A DNA stretch of 64,000 nt from Amaricoccus sp047275745 (GTDB taxonomy: Bacteria > Pseudomonadota > Alphaproteobacteria > Rhodobacterales > Rhodobacteraceae). The DNA lies in the NCBI RefSeq assembly GCF_047275745.1, contig NZ_JBKQWU010000004.1:62001-126000 (forward strand), given 5' to 3'. The first letter of the stretch is position 1; the number at the start of each line of letters is the position of its first letter. The translations under genes were made by a program, and so were the position numbers. The notes under the pieces were generated by a model, which saw nothing but the letters and a program-made list of their open reading frames with translations, did no database searches and had not been told where the DNA came from. Positions 56,947 through 64,000 of the stretch are shown piece after piece.

Positions 56947-57606
56947 TCAGGTTCCCGCCTTCTGGAGGCGGTCATGGACCTCCTGATCGATCTCGCGAGC
57001 TCTGAGGAGCGCCGGCCGGGCGCGGAGCCGCTTCAGATAGGCTCCGAGGCCGGGAATGTCGGCGAAGTGATCGGAGGCCCACATCGTGAAATAGTCGAGC
57101 GCGCCGCCGGTGATGATGTCGGCGCCGCTGAACTGGTCGCCTAGGAGCCAGGGGCCCCGCGCGAGACCGACGCCGAGCGCGTGTTTCACCGAGGCGAAAT
57201 CGCCCCAGCCGGCCTGCGCCGGATCGACCTCGGTCTTCTTCATCAGATCCATGAAGGCCGGTTCCATGACCGCCGTGCCGAAACTCAGCCAGCGGTAATA
57301 GTCTGCCCGCGCCGATGTCGCGAGCCTCGGGGCCAGACCCGCCTCCGGAAAGACATCGCAGAGATGGGCGGTGATGGCGGCCGATTCCCAGATCGGATAG
57401 CCGTCGATGGTGACGATCGGGACCTTGCCCATCGGATTGAGCGCGAGGATCTCGGCGTCCTTCTGGTCGTTCGGGCTGAGATCGATGACGTGAAGCTCAT
57501 AGGCGATGCCCAGTTCTTCAAGCAGCCAGAGGGCGCGACTCGCCCGGCTGCGCGGGGCGAAGTAGAGTGTGACGGCGGGTGATCGGTCGGTTGATCTGGC
57601 GGGCAT
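56947..57606 (-). CDS. Glutathione S-transferase family protein
   Basis: 219 aa. Thioredoxin-like N-domain with LYFAPRSRASRALWLLEELG (Ser of SRASR is the likely glutathione contact), NPMGKVPIVTIDG with cis-Pro, and ESAAITAHL; helical C-domain includes LLGDQFSGADIITG. Second GST in the window and only weakly like the first. Substrate unknown. Confidence 0.92.
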   Translation of the reverse strand: MPARSTDRSPAVTLYFAPRSRASRALWLLEELGIAYELHVIDLSPNDQKDAEILALNPMGKVPIVTIDGYPIWESAAITAHLCDVFPEAGLAPRLATSARADYYRWLSFGTAVMEPAFMDLMKKTEVDPAQAGWGDFASVKHALGVGLARGPWLLGDQFSGADIITGGALDYFTMWASDHFADIPGLGAYLKRLRARPALLRAREIDQEVHDRLQKAGT

Positions 57607-57694
57607 GGCACTCCCTCATCCGTTGCCGGAAGGAAACGCGATGCGGCCCGGAAGGTTCGGGCGCGCGGCGAATGTTCTCCGCGCGCCCCGCCTG

Positions 57695-58384
57695 TCAGTA
57701 GTCGTCCTCGAGCAGCGCCTTCCAGATGATGGCGCCGATCGCGGCGCCGACTAGTGGCGCGACCCAGAAGAGCCAGAGCTGCGATACCGCGCCGGTCTCG
57801 GCGAAGAAGGCGACAGCCGTGGAACGGGCCGGGTTCACCGAGGTGTTGGTGACGGGGATCGAGACGAGGTGGATCAGCGTCAGCGTCAGGCCGATCGCGA
57901 GGCCGCCGAAGCCCGCCGCCGCCTTCGGCGCGGTCGCGCCGAGGATCATGATCACGAAGATCGCCGTCAGCACCGCTTCGGCAAGGAACCCGGCGACGAG
58001 CCCGTATCCGCCCGGCGAATTGGCGCCATAGCCGTTCGAGGCGAAGCCACCCGGCGTCCATTCGGGCTGGCCCGAGGCGATCACGTAAAGGATGGTCGCG
58101 GCGATCAGACCGCCGACGACCTGCGCGATCCAGTAGGGGATCAGCTCGCCCCATTCGAACCGGCCGCCGATCGCGAGGCCGAGCGACACGGCGGGGTTGA
58201 AATGGCCGCCGGAGATCGGGCCGAGCGCATAGGCGCCGGTGACCACGGTCAGGCCGAAGGCGAGGGCGACGCCGAGAAAGCCGATGCCGAGTTCGGGAAA
58301 GCCCGCCGCGAGCACGGCGCTGCCGCAGCCGCCGAAGACGAGCCAGAACGTACCGACCAGCTCCGCGGCCAATTTCTTCATCAT
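57695..58384 (-). CDS. aqpZ: Aquaporin Z
   Basis: 229 aa, six membrane helices. Two NPA boxes (GGHFNPAVSLGLAIGG and NTSVNPARSTAV), N-terminal KLAAELVGTFWLVFGGCGSAV, and the AqpZ-type Arg after the second NPA. Water channel of the inner membrane. AAGGA lies about 10 bases before the first of two adjacent ATGs. Confidence 0.97.
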   Translation of the reverse strand: MMKKLAAELVGTFWLVFGGCGSAVLAAGFPELGIGFLGVALAFGLTVVTGAYALGPISGGHFNPAVSLGLAIGGRFEWGELIPYWIAQVVGGLIAATILYVIASGQPEWTPGGFASNGYGANSPGGYGLVAGFLAEAVLTAIFVIMILGATAPKAAAGFGGLAIGLTLTLIHLVSIPVTNTSVNPARSTAVAFFAETGAVSQLWLFWVAPLVGAAIGAIIWKALLEDDY

Positions 58385-58749
58385 GGGGAATCTGTCCTTC
58401 GTTGTTGCGCGATCAATTCGCGAGTCGCGCCAAGGTGCTATCGCCGTTCGCGCGGTTCGAATCCACCACCGTGACGGGTCAGGGTTATCCGCCCGAAAAT
58501 GCGCGGCGCGCGCAGTTCTAACCGTTCGCCCGCGGTCGTTCCAGTCTGCCCGTTCCAGTCTCCGGAAGGTTGGGCGGCGGGTTTTCGCCGATCGGGCGGC
58601 GCAGGAAAGCTGGCCGAGCGGCGCCGGCTCTTCGCGCAAGGTCCCCGAGGGACGCTTCGGCACGCCGCGGGTTCTCCGATCCGTCAGGACCCCTTGGAGC
58701 AGCGGCGCGCAGCCCCGTGTCGGCCGCGACGATTCCCCGCGAGGTCGGC
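58385..58749. other. Intergenic stretch without a gene
   Basis: 365 bp between aqpZ (its promoter side) and the stop of the EAL gene. Frames here look random for GC-rich DNA. A GGTTCGAATCCACC word at 58454-58467 resembles a tRNA T-arm, but the stem does not pair and no tRNA body is present. Confidence 0.6.
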
Positions 58750-60408
58750 TCAGGTTCCGGCGGCCATGCCGGCCGGGATCGGTTCCGGCCCGGGCAGGCC
58801 GGTCGCGTAGCCCTGCGCATGGGTGAAGCCCATGGCGCGCACCTCGTCGATCTGCTCGGGCCGCTCGACGCCCTCGGCGGTCACGTGGACGCCGTTCGCC
58901 CGGGCCTGGTCGATGATCGCACGGATGAGCCCCGCCGTGGTGGGATTGGCGAGATCGCCGACGAAGCTCTTGTCGAGCTTGATGCGGTGATGCGGCAGGC
59001 GCGCCAGATAGGCGAGGGCGGAATAGCCGGTGCCGAAGTCGTCGAGCGCGATCCGGATGCCGCGTGCGATCAGGGCGCGAAGCTGGCCCGTCGTCTCGGG
59101 ATTGTCGCGCATCAGCACCGTCTCGGTGATTTCGAGTTCCAGCCGCTCGGCGGGGAAGCCGGTCTCGCTCAGCGCCTCCTCGACCTGGGCGATGAAGCCG
59201 CGCTGGTGGAACTGCGAGGCCGAGATGTTGACCGCCAGCGTGATCGGCGCCGACCAGTCGAGCGCGGCGCGGCAGGCGGTGCGCAGCGCCCAGAGGCCGA
59301 GCGGCAGGATCAGGCCGGTCGATTCGGCAAGTGGAATGAAGGTTGTCGGCCGGATCTCGCCCCGCGTCGGGTGGTCCCAGCGCATCAGCGCCTCGGCCCC
59401 GGCGACGCTGCCGTCGCCGAGATCGACGAAGGGCTGATAGTCGAGACGCATCTGGCCGTTGGCGGGGGCGCTCGCGAGATCGATCTCGAGCTGGCTCGCT
59501 TCCAGTATCGCGGGGTCGAGCGCGGCTTCATGCACCGCGACCCCGCCCCGGCGTTCGGTCTTTGCCCGGCGCATCGCGCTGTCGGCGCGCAGCAGCAGGG
59601 TCGGCGCGGCGGCGGAGGAGGAGCCGGTCGCGACGACCCCGATGCTCGCCCTGAGCTCCAACTGGCGGCCGGCGAGGTCGATCGGCTGGCGGATCACCTT
59701 CAGGAGGCGCGCGGCGAGCCGGTCGACGGGAAGCGCGTCGGACCGGACGATGACGAGGAACCGGTCGCCCTCCAGCCGCGAGAGCCGGTCGCCGGGCGCG
59801 AGCGCCCGTTCGAGCCGCGCCGCGGTGACGGCGAGGAGCGCGTCTCCGGCGGCGAGGCCCAGCGCCTCGTTGATCGAGCGGAATCGGTCGAGACCGATCA
59901 TGAGCAGGAGCGGGGCCGGGGTCCTGGCGATCTCGGCGGCGCGGAGCGCGGCGGCGATGATCCGGTGCGCGGCGACGCGCGGCAGGATCGCACCCTGGAC
60001 CGGGCGCTCGGCCGGTGGCGCGGGCTGCCTGGCCGAGGGAACTTCGGGGGTGTCGAGGATCGGTGCGAGGATCAACGCCGCGTCGTCCAGCGCGGCGGCG
60101 AGCGCGCGGGTGAGGCGGCGCGCGCGCCGGTCGTGGGCGATGAGAGCCCAGGGCGGAGTGAGCGGCCAGACGGCGGCGAAGCCCGGCGGCAGGCCAAGCC
60201 CGCGCGGGTCGACAGCGCCGGCGGTGACGGGGCCCTCGCCGCCGGGCAGGCTCCCGGCCGGCCAGAGCCGCGCCATGGCAGGGGTCGCCGCGACCAGCGT
60301 CGGGGAGCCTCCGTCGCAGCGCAGGAGGCCGAGCGCGGCGAGCTTCAGTCGCGAATCGAGCATCCTGAAAACGGCGGCGAGAAATCTCGGGTCGGGTTCG
60401 GTCGGCAT
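58750..60408 (-). CDS. EAL phosphodiesterase with degenerate GGDEF domain
   Basis: 552 aa. N-terminal about 140 residues are of unknown fold; then a GGDEF domain whose active loop reads EGDRF, so cyclase activity is unlikely; then an EAL domain with an intact set: AEALMRW, NISASQF, EITET, DDFGTGYSALAYL, KLDKSFV, AEGVE and QGYATGLP. Predicted soluble c-di-GMP phosphodiesterase, perhaps GTP-tuned by the GGDEF. No signal peptide or TM helix. Neighbours give no pathway. Confidence 0.92.
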   Translation of the reverse strand: MPTEPDPRFLAAVFRMLDSRLKLAALGLLRCDGGSPTLVAATPAMARLWPAGSLPGGEGPVTAGAVDPRGLGLPPGFAAVWPLTPPWALIAHDRRARRLTRALAAALDDAALILAPILDTPEVPSARQPAPPAERPVQGAILPRVAAHRIIAAALRAAEIARTPAPLLLMIGLDRFRSINEALGLAAGDALLAVTAARLERALAPGDRLSRLEGDRFLVIVRSDALPVDRLAARLLKVIRQPIDLAGRQLELRASIGVVATGSSSAAAPTLLLRADSAMRRAKTERRGGVAVHEAALDPAILEASQLEIDLASAPANGQMRLDYQPFVDLGDGSVAGAEALMRWDHPTRGEIRPTTFIPLAESTGLILPLGLWALRTACRAALDWSAPITLAVNISASQFHQRGFIAQVEEALSETGFPAERLELEITETVLMRDNPETTGQLRALIARGIRIALDDFGTGYSALAYLARLPHHRIKLDKSFVGDLANPTTAGLIRAIIDQARANGVHVTAEGVERPEQIDEVRAMGFTHAQGYATGLPGPEPIPAGMAAGT

Positions 60409-60886
60409 GGGCCAAAGCCTTCTTCCGAGGGACCGCGCCTGGCGCCGTCCGGATCAAAATACAACCTTAGGTAGCACAGTCGTGACCGGGCTGGCCACCC
60501 CCGGAACGTCCGTCGCGATCGCGCCTCCGGTCGTTCCTTCGGGCCGCGCGCCCCGGTCGCCCCCGCCCGCGGTGCCACCGGGCGACCCCGTCGCAGCCCC
60601 GTGAATGCGCCACGTCGCCGCGATGGGGGAATTGGTCGTTTTCGGCGCGCGTGAGTCCTGTCCGCTCTGGCAGATTGGGCACGCTTGGACGTGAACCGCT
60701 TCGCAGCGGGGACCGGAGCGCGGCTCCCCGCATCCCACGCGGAGGGCCGTGACCGGACGCACCGGCTCGGGACCAAATGGCCCCGTGCGCGGGCCGCCCG
60801 AGAGCCTGGAATCCAGAGCCGCGGGGGGCGGTACCCCCAGGCGGTGGAAGTTTGAACGCGTGTTCTCGTAGGGATGCGGAGTTGAG
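60409..60886. other. Intergenic region upstream of the Rieske oxygenase gene
   Basis: 478 bp divergent spacer between the EAL gene and gbcA-like gene; must hold both promoters. It contains the small palindrome CTGGA-A-TCCAG (60806-60816) and GGGGG-CGGTA-CCCCC near 60824-60838. No convincing gene was found on either strand. Confidence 0.55.
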
Positions 60887-62134
60887 ATGACTGTGCGAAA
60901 CGACATGCTGGCGCGGCTCGAAGCGCGGAGGCCGGGGTTCAGCCTCGATCGCGAATTCTATCGTGACGAGGCGTATTTCCAGCTCGATCTTGAGAACATC
61001 TGGTACCGCGACTGGCTCTTCGTCGCGCATGACTGCGAGCTGCCGGCGGCGGGCAATTTCCTCACCGTCACGGTCGGTGAGTATCCGGTGGTCCTGGTCC
61101 GCGACCGGCAGGGCGGGCTCCGGGCGTTCCACAACGTCTGCCGTCACCGGGGTTCCCGGGTCTGCCTGACCGAGAAGGGCCGGACCGCCAAGCTCGTCTG
61201 CCCCTATCACCAGTGGACCTACGACCTCGACGGCCAGCTGATCTTCGCGCGGCAGATGGGCGAGGATTTCGACCCGAAGCAGTTCGGCCTGCGGCCCGTC
61301 GCCTGCGAATCGGTCTCGGGCTACATCTTCATCTCGCTCGCCGACCAGCCCGAGGATTTCGCGCCGATGCGCGCGCGGCTCGAACCCTATTTCGCGCCGC
61401 ACCGGCTCGGCGAGTCCAAGGTCGCCTTCGAGAGCACGATCATCGAGAAGGGCAACTGGAAGCTCGTCTGGGAGAACAACCGCGAGTGCTATCACTGCGC
61501 CGCGAACCATCCCGAGCTTTGCAAGACCTATCCCGAGACGCCGCGGATCACCAATGTCGATGGCGTCGGCGACGATCCCGACTTCCAGAAGCTCTGGGCC
61601 GACACGGCGGCGCGCGGGCTGATGAACGAATTCGAGATGACGCCGGACGGTCAGGCCCGGGTCGTGCGCGTGCCGCTGCTGCGCGACGCCGAGAGCTACA
61701 CGATGACCGGCCGCAGGGCCGTCGCGCGAGAGCTCAGCGACGACGTTCCCGGCGCGGGGATCGGCGCGCTCCTGATGTTCCACTATCCGTCGAGCTGGAA
61801 CCACGTGATGATCGACCACGCGGTCACCTTCCGCGTGCTGCCGCTCACGCCGCTGACGACCGCCGTCACGACGAAATGGCTCGTGCACAAGGACGCCGTC
61901 GAAGGTGTCGACTACGACCTGGAGACGCTGACCCACGTCTGGACCGAGACGAACCAGCAGGACCGCCGCATCGTCGAGGACAATGCCTCGGGCGTCGCCT
62001 CGCCGGCCTATCTGCCGGGACCCTATTCGGAGTTCCACGAAGGCGGCGTGATGCAGTTTGTCGACTGGTACGCGCGCACGATCGAGGAGCGGCTGCGCGG
62101 CGATGACCGGCCGGCGCTGCGCTCGGTGGGCTGA
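60887..62134 (+). CDS. gbcA: Rieske oxygenase alpha subunit, GbcA/stachydrine-demethylase-like
   Basis: 415 aa ring-hydroxylating-type oxygenase. Rieske [2Fe-2S] site CRHRG...CPYHQW with the CxH-x17-CxxH spacing exact, and the mononuclear iron site in ENNRECYHCAANHPEL (two His) with a distal Asp. Overall it matches the quaternary-amine demethylases GbcA (glycine betaine) and Stc2 (stachydrine) rather than aromatic dioxygenases: N-terminus REFYRDEAYFQLDLENIWYR. It removes a methyl as formaldehyde. The reductase gene follows after 27 bp. Which betaine is used is not certain. Confidence 0.88.
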   Translation: MTVRNDMLARLEARRPGFSLDREFYRDEAYFQLDLENIWYRDWLFVAHDCELPAAGNFLTVTVGEYPVVLVRDRQGGLRAFHNVCRHRGSRVCLTEKGRTAKLVCPYHQWTYDLDGQLIFARQMGEDFDPKQFGLRPVACESVSGYIFISLADQPEDFAPMRARLEPYFAPHRLGESKVAFESTIIEKGNWKLVWENNRECYHCAANHPELCKTYPETPRITNVDGVGDDPDFQKLWADTAARGLMNEFEMTPDGQARVVRVPLLRDAESYTMTGRRAVARELSDDVPGAGIGALLMFHYPSSWNHVMIDHAVTFRVLPLTPLTTAVTTKWLVHKDAVEGVDYDLETLTHVWTETNQQDRRIVEDNASGVASPAYLPGPYSEFHEGGVMQFVDWYARTIEERLRGDDRPALRSVG

Positions 62135-62161
62135 CATTTCCCGGAAAAGAGCCTCGAATCC

Positions 62162-63199
62162 ATGAACGCCCTTCTCGAAATGCCGCGTCCCTGGGACGCG
62201 GCGCGTCAGCCGCTCGAATGCGTCGATGTGCGTGTCGAGACCGCCGACGTGCGCACCTTCACCTTCCGCGCCGGGCCGGGCACCATGTTCCGCTACCGGC
62301 CAGGACAGTTCATCACGCTCTATATCCCGGTGGAGGACGCGCCGGTCTACCGCAGCTATACGCTGTCCTCGACCCCCTCGCGGCCCTTCGCGGTTTCCGT
62401 GACCGTCAAGGCGCAGGCCGACAGCATCGGCACGCGCTGGCTCTTCGACAACGTGACCCCCGGCGTGACGCTGCACGCGGTCGGGCCGATGGGGAATTTC
62501 CATCTCCCCGATCCGCCGGATGAACCGCTGCTCCTGCTCTCGGCGGGGTCGGGCATCACGCCGATGATGTCGATGCTGCGCTGGTGCCAGGACTGCGCTC
62601 CGGGAACGGACATAACCTTCGTCCAATGCGCCCGGACGCCGGAGGACCTGATGTTCCTCGACGAGCTGGCGCTGATGATGCGCGGGATGCCGCGGCTCCG
62701 CGTCGTCTCGGTGGTCGCGCGAGGCACGGTGGAACCGCCGTTCCTGTCCGGCCGGATGGACATGGCGCTCATGGGGATCGCCGCGCCCGATTTCGCCGCG
62801 CGCCGGGTCTATTGCTGCGGACCGGACGGGTTCATGGCGGCGATGCGCGAGGGGCTGATCGCCGGCGGTCTCGATCCGGAGCATTACGCGCAGGAGAGCT
62901 TCGGCGCGCCCGAGGTCGAGGCCGCTCCGATCACCGAGGGCGGCGCCGCGATCCGCTTCTCCACCTCCGGCATCGAGACGCTCGGCGACAGCAGCCAGAC
63001 GCTGCTAGAGATCGCGCGGGCGGCGGGCGTCGCCATCCCTTCGGCCTGCGGCATGGGGCTCTGCGGCACCTGCAAGGTGCGCGCGAGCGGCCCGGTCGAG
63101 ATGGAGCATCAGGGCGGGATCTTCGACGACGAGATCGCCGAGGGCTACATCCTCGCCTGCTGCTCCCGGCCACAGGGCGCGGTGGACGTGGAAGCCTGA
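62162..63199 (+). CDS. gbcB: Ferredoxin-NAD(P)H reductase partner of the Rieske demethylase
   Basis: 345 aa. FAD domain with RPGQFITLYIP and RSYTLSSTP, NAD domain with LLLSAGSGITPMMSMLRW and YCCGPDGFM, and a C-terminal plant-type [2Fe-2S] domain with CGMGLCGTCKVR plus the fourth Cys in LACCSRP. This is the GbcB/HCR-like layout; it passes electrons from NAD(P)H to the oxygenase. It forms an operon with the preceding gene. Confidence 0.92.
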   Translation: MNALLEMPRPWDAARQPLECVDVRVETADVRTFTFRAGPGTMFRYRPGQFITLYIPVEDAPVYRSYTLSSTPSRPFAVSVTVKAQADSIGTRWLFDNVTPGVTLHAVGPMGNFHLPDPPDEPLLLLSAGSGITPMMSMLRWCQDCAPGTDITFVQCARTPEDLMFLDELALMMRGMPRLRVVSVVARGTVEPPFLSGRMDMALMGIAAPDFAARRVYCCGPDGFMAAMREGLIAGGLDPEHYAQESFGAPEVEAAPITEGGAAIRFSTSGIETLGDSSQTLLEIARAAGVAIPSACGMGLCGTCKVRASGPVEMEHQGGIFDDEIAEGYILACCSRPQGAVDVEA

Positions 63200-63247
63200 G
63201 GCCGCCTCGCGGCGCCGACTCGTCTTGCCCGTGCCGGAAAGAGGTGT

Positions 63248-63265
63248 GTATACGCCTGTATATAC
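63248..63265. promoter_or_regulatory. Paired GTATAC palindromes upstream of the toxin-antitoxin genes
   Basis: GTATAC (63248-63253) and GTATATAC (63258-63265), one helical turn apart and 22 bp before the antitoxin start. Typical of an autoregulatory TA operator overlapping the promoter. Confidence 0.6.
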
Positions 63266-63286
63266 GTTCTGACTGGAGTGGACACG

Positions 63287-63511
63287 ATGATGGAGACGAG
63301 GGTTCGGAAGGTCGGCAATTCCGCCGTCATGACGCTGACGTCGGAAATGCTCGCCATTCTCGATGTGAAGGAGGGCGATTCCCTCTACGTCGTCCGGACC
63401 GACGACGGCGGCCTCAAGATCCTCGCGCATGATCCCGCGGTGATCGCCGCGCTGGAGGCGGCGGAGATCGTCATGGACGAGAACCGGGATCTGCTGGCGG
63501 CCCTGGCATGA
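63287..63511 (+). CDS. AbrB/MazE-type antitoxin
   Basis: 74 aa. The N-terminal swapped-hairpin domain reads TRVRKVGNSAVMTLTSEML, DVKEGDSLYVV; the C-terminal helix (LEAAEIVMDENRDLLAALA) would wrap the toxin. ATG 63287 or 63290; GGAG lies 8 bases upstream of the first. It overlaps the Doc gene by 4 bases. Confidence 0.9.
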   Translation: MMETRVRKVGNSAVMTLTSEMLAILDVKEGDSLYVVRTDDGGLKILAHDPAVIAALEAAEIVMDENRDLLAALA

Positions 63512-63897
63512 ACGAGCCGCGATGGGTGCCGCTCGCCGCCGTCGTCATCCTGCATGATCGGCAGATCGCGCGTCACGGCGGGAGCGCCGGGCTGCGCGAC
63601 CATGCCCTGCTGGAGATGGGCTGTGCGCGGCCGATGAACCTCTTCGCCTATGGCAGCCCCGAAGTCGAGGATCTCGCGGCGGGCTATGCCTTCGGACTGG
63701 CCAAGGCGCATGCCTTCGTCGACGGCAACAAGCGCGCGGCGCTGGTGACGTCGCTCACCTTCCTTCGGCTGCACGGCTACGGTTTCCGGCCAGAGACGGG
63801 GGAGGGTCTGCGCATGGTCGAGGGTCTCGGCGCGGGTGATGTAGGCGAGAGGGATTTCGCACAGTGGCTCGGGCGGGGGATGAAGGCGCTCGCCTGA
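63508..63897 (+). CDS. doc: Doc/Fic-family death-on-curing toxin
   Basis: 129 aa. Fic motif HAFVDGNKRAAL matches HxFx[D/E]GNKR, so the kinase-like Doc chemistry (phosphorylation of EF-Tu) is expected. YAFGLAKAHAFVDGN and the N-terminal VVILHDRQIARHGGSAGLRD are Doc-typical. ATGA overlap with the antitoxin. Apparently intact. Confidence 0.93.
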   Translation: MNEPRWVPLAAVVILHDRQIARHGGSAGLRDHALLEMGCARPMNLFAYGSPEVEDLAAGYAFGLAKAHAFVDGNKRAALVTSLTFLRLHGYGFRPETGEGLRMVEGLGAGDVGERDFAQWLGRGMKALA

Positions 63898-63910
63898 GCC
63901 GGGATCGCCC

Positions 63911-63937
63911 GGCGCCCGCGTCGATCACGCGGGCGCC
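63911..63937. terminator. Bidirectional stem-loop terminator between doc and the convergent gene
   Basis: GGCGCCCGCG (63911-63920), loop TCGATCA, CGCGGGCGCC (63928-63937): a perfect 10-bp stem between two converging stops, 13 bases after doc. Confidence 0.72.
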
Positions 63938-63946
63938 GAAGCCACC

Positions 63947-64000
63947 TTACTCCGCCGCTTCGACCTTCGGGCCGGGGATGTAGTTCAGGATCGGGCCGAG
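63947..64000 (-). CDS. C-terminal end of an unidentified protein (cut by window edge)
   Basis: The last 17 residues read LGPILNYIPGPKVEAAE followed by TAA (complement of 63947-63949). The open frame, sensible composition and the convergent terminator support a real gene, but the product cannot be named from this. Confidence 0.55.
   Translation of the reverse strand, partial: LGPILNYIPGPKVEAAE

Noticed and set aside
58451..58475. A TTCGAATC word resembling a tRNA T-loop
   Set aside because: The flanking bases do not form a T-stem and no anticodon arm or acceptor partner is present.
63248..63265. Reading the GTATAC repeats as a CRISPR-like or phage attachment site
   Set aside because: Only two short palindromes, no spacers, no integrase; the position before a toxin-antitoxin operon explains them as an operator.

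Overview
The window is high-GC DNA (roughly 68-70% by eye) from an alphaproteobacterium, most likely of the order Rhodobacterales. The gene families and their arrangement point there: a PccR/ScfR-regulated propionate locus, a PE-LIG-POL type LigD with Ku, a single-chain methylmalonyl-CoA mutase, and a rhizobial-style Rha sugar ABC operon. Gene density is about 90%. I see no rRNA, insertion sequence, prophage or CRISPR array, and one tRNA (Gly-GCC).

Layout. 1-2.9 kb (minus): Ku and LigD, the bacterial NHEJ pair. 3-10.3 kb: 3-hydroxybutyrate dehydrogenase, a BrkB-type membrane protein, a two-TM potassium channel with RCK domain, a small protein with an Sm-like sequence pattern, an exopolysaccharide-initiating sugar transferase, a GST and an intracellular PHA depolymerase. 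10.6-18.7 kb: a GMC oxidoreductase coupled to a tiny Tat-signal protein, an M19 dipeptidase, an orphan family-5 peptide-binding protein, an M32 carboxypeptidase, an N-acetylglucosamine-kinase-like ATPase and a GNAT. 18.7-22.4 kb: acylphosphatase, RimO, cytochrome c, RidA and an outer-membrane barrel.

22.4-35.9 kb is the metabolic core. It holds the regulator pccR, then pccB, three small uncharacterised genes, pccA, an opposed DUF4174 gene, mcm, maeB and prpE. Together these activate propionate, carboxylate it, rearrange it to succinyl-CoA and return C4 carbon to pyruvate. A TTTGCAAA-X4-TTTGCAAA type operator lies between pccR and pccB. A second copy lies upstream of phaZ, 15 kb away, which suggests that PHA mobilisation belongs to the same short-chain acyl-CoA regulon.

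36-41.3 kb: a phosphorelay (membrane histidine kinase with an eroded ATPase domain, a soluble kinase-REC-HPt protein, and a sigma-54 activator). It is preceded by a secreted molybdopterin-fold protein gene broken by one in-frame TAA. 41.4-45.2 kb: the cdd-deoC-deoA-deoB nucleoside salvage operon. 45.2-55.2 kb: an ArsC-fold protein, phosphomannomutase, the rhaSTPQ-mutarotase transport operon, tRNA-Gly, an FAH-family hydrolase and ManC. 55.2-60.4 kb: DedA, MazG, a second GST, AqpZ and an EAL protein with a degenerate GGDEF. 60.9-64 kb: a GbcAB-like Rieske demethylase pair, an AbrB/Doc toxin-antitoxin pair, and the tail of an unidentified gene.

A feature running through the window is short in-frame tandem repeats (12-27 bp units) at the tails or linkers of unrelated genes.
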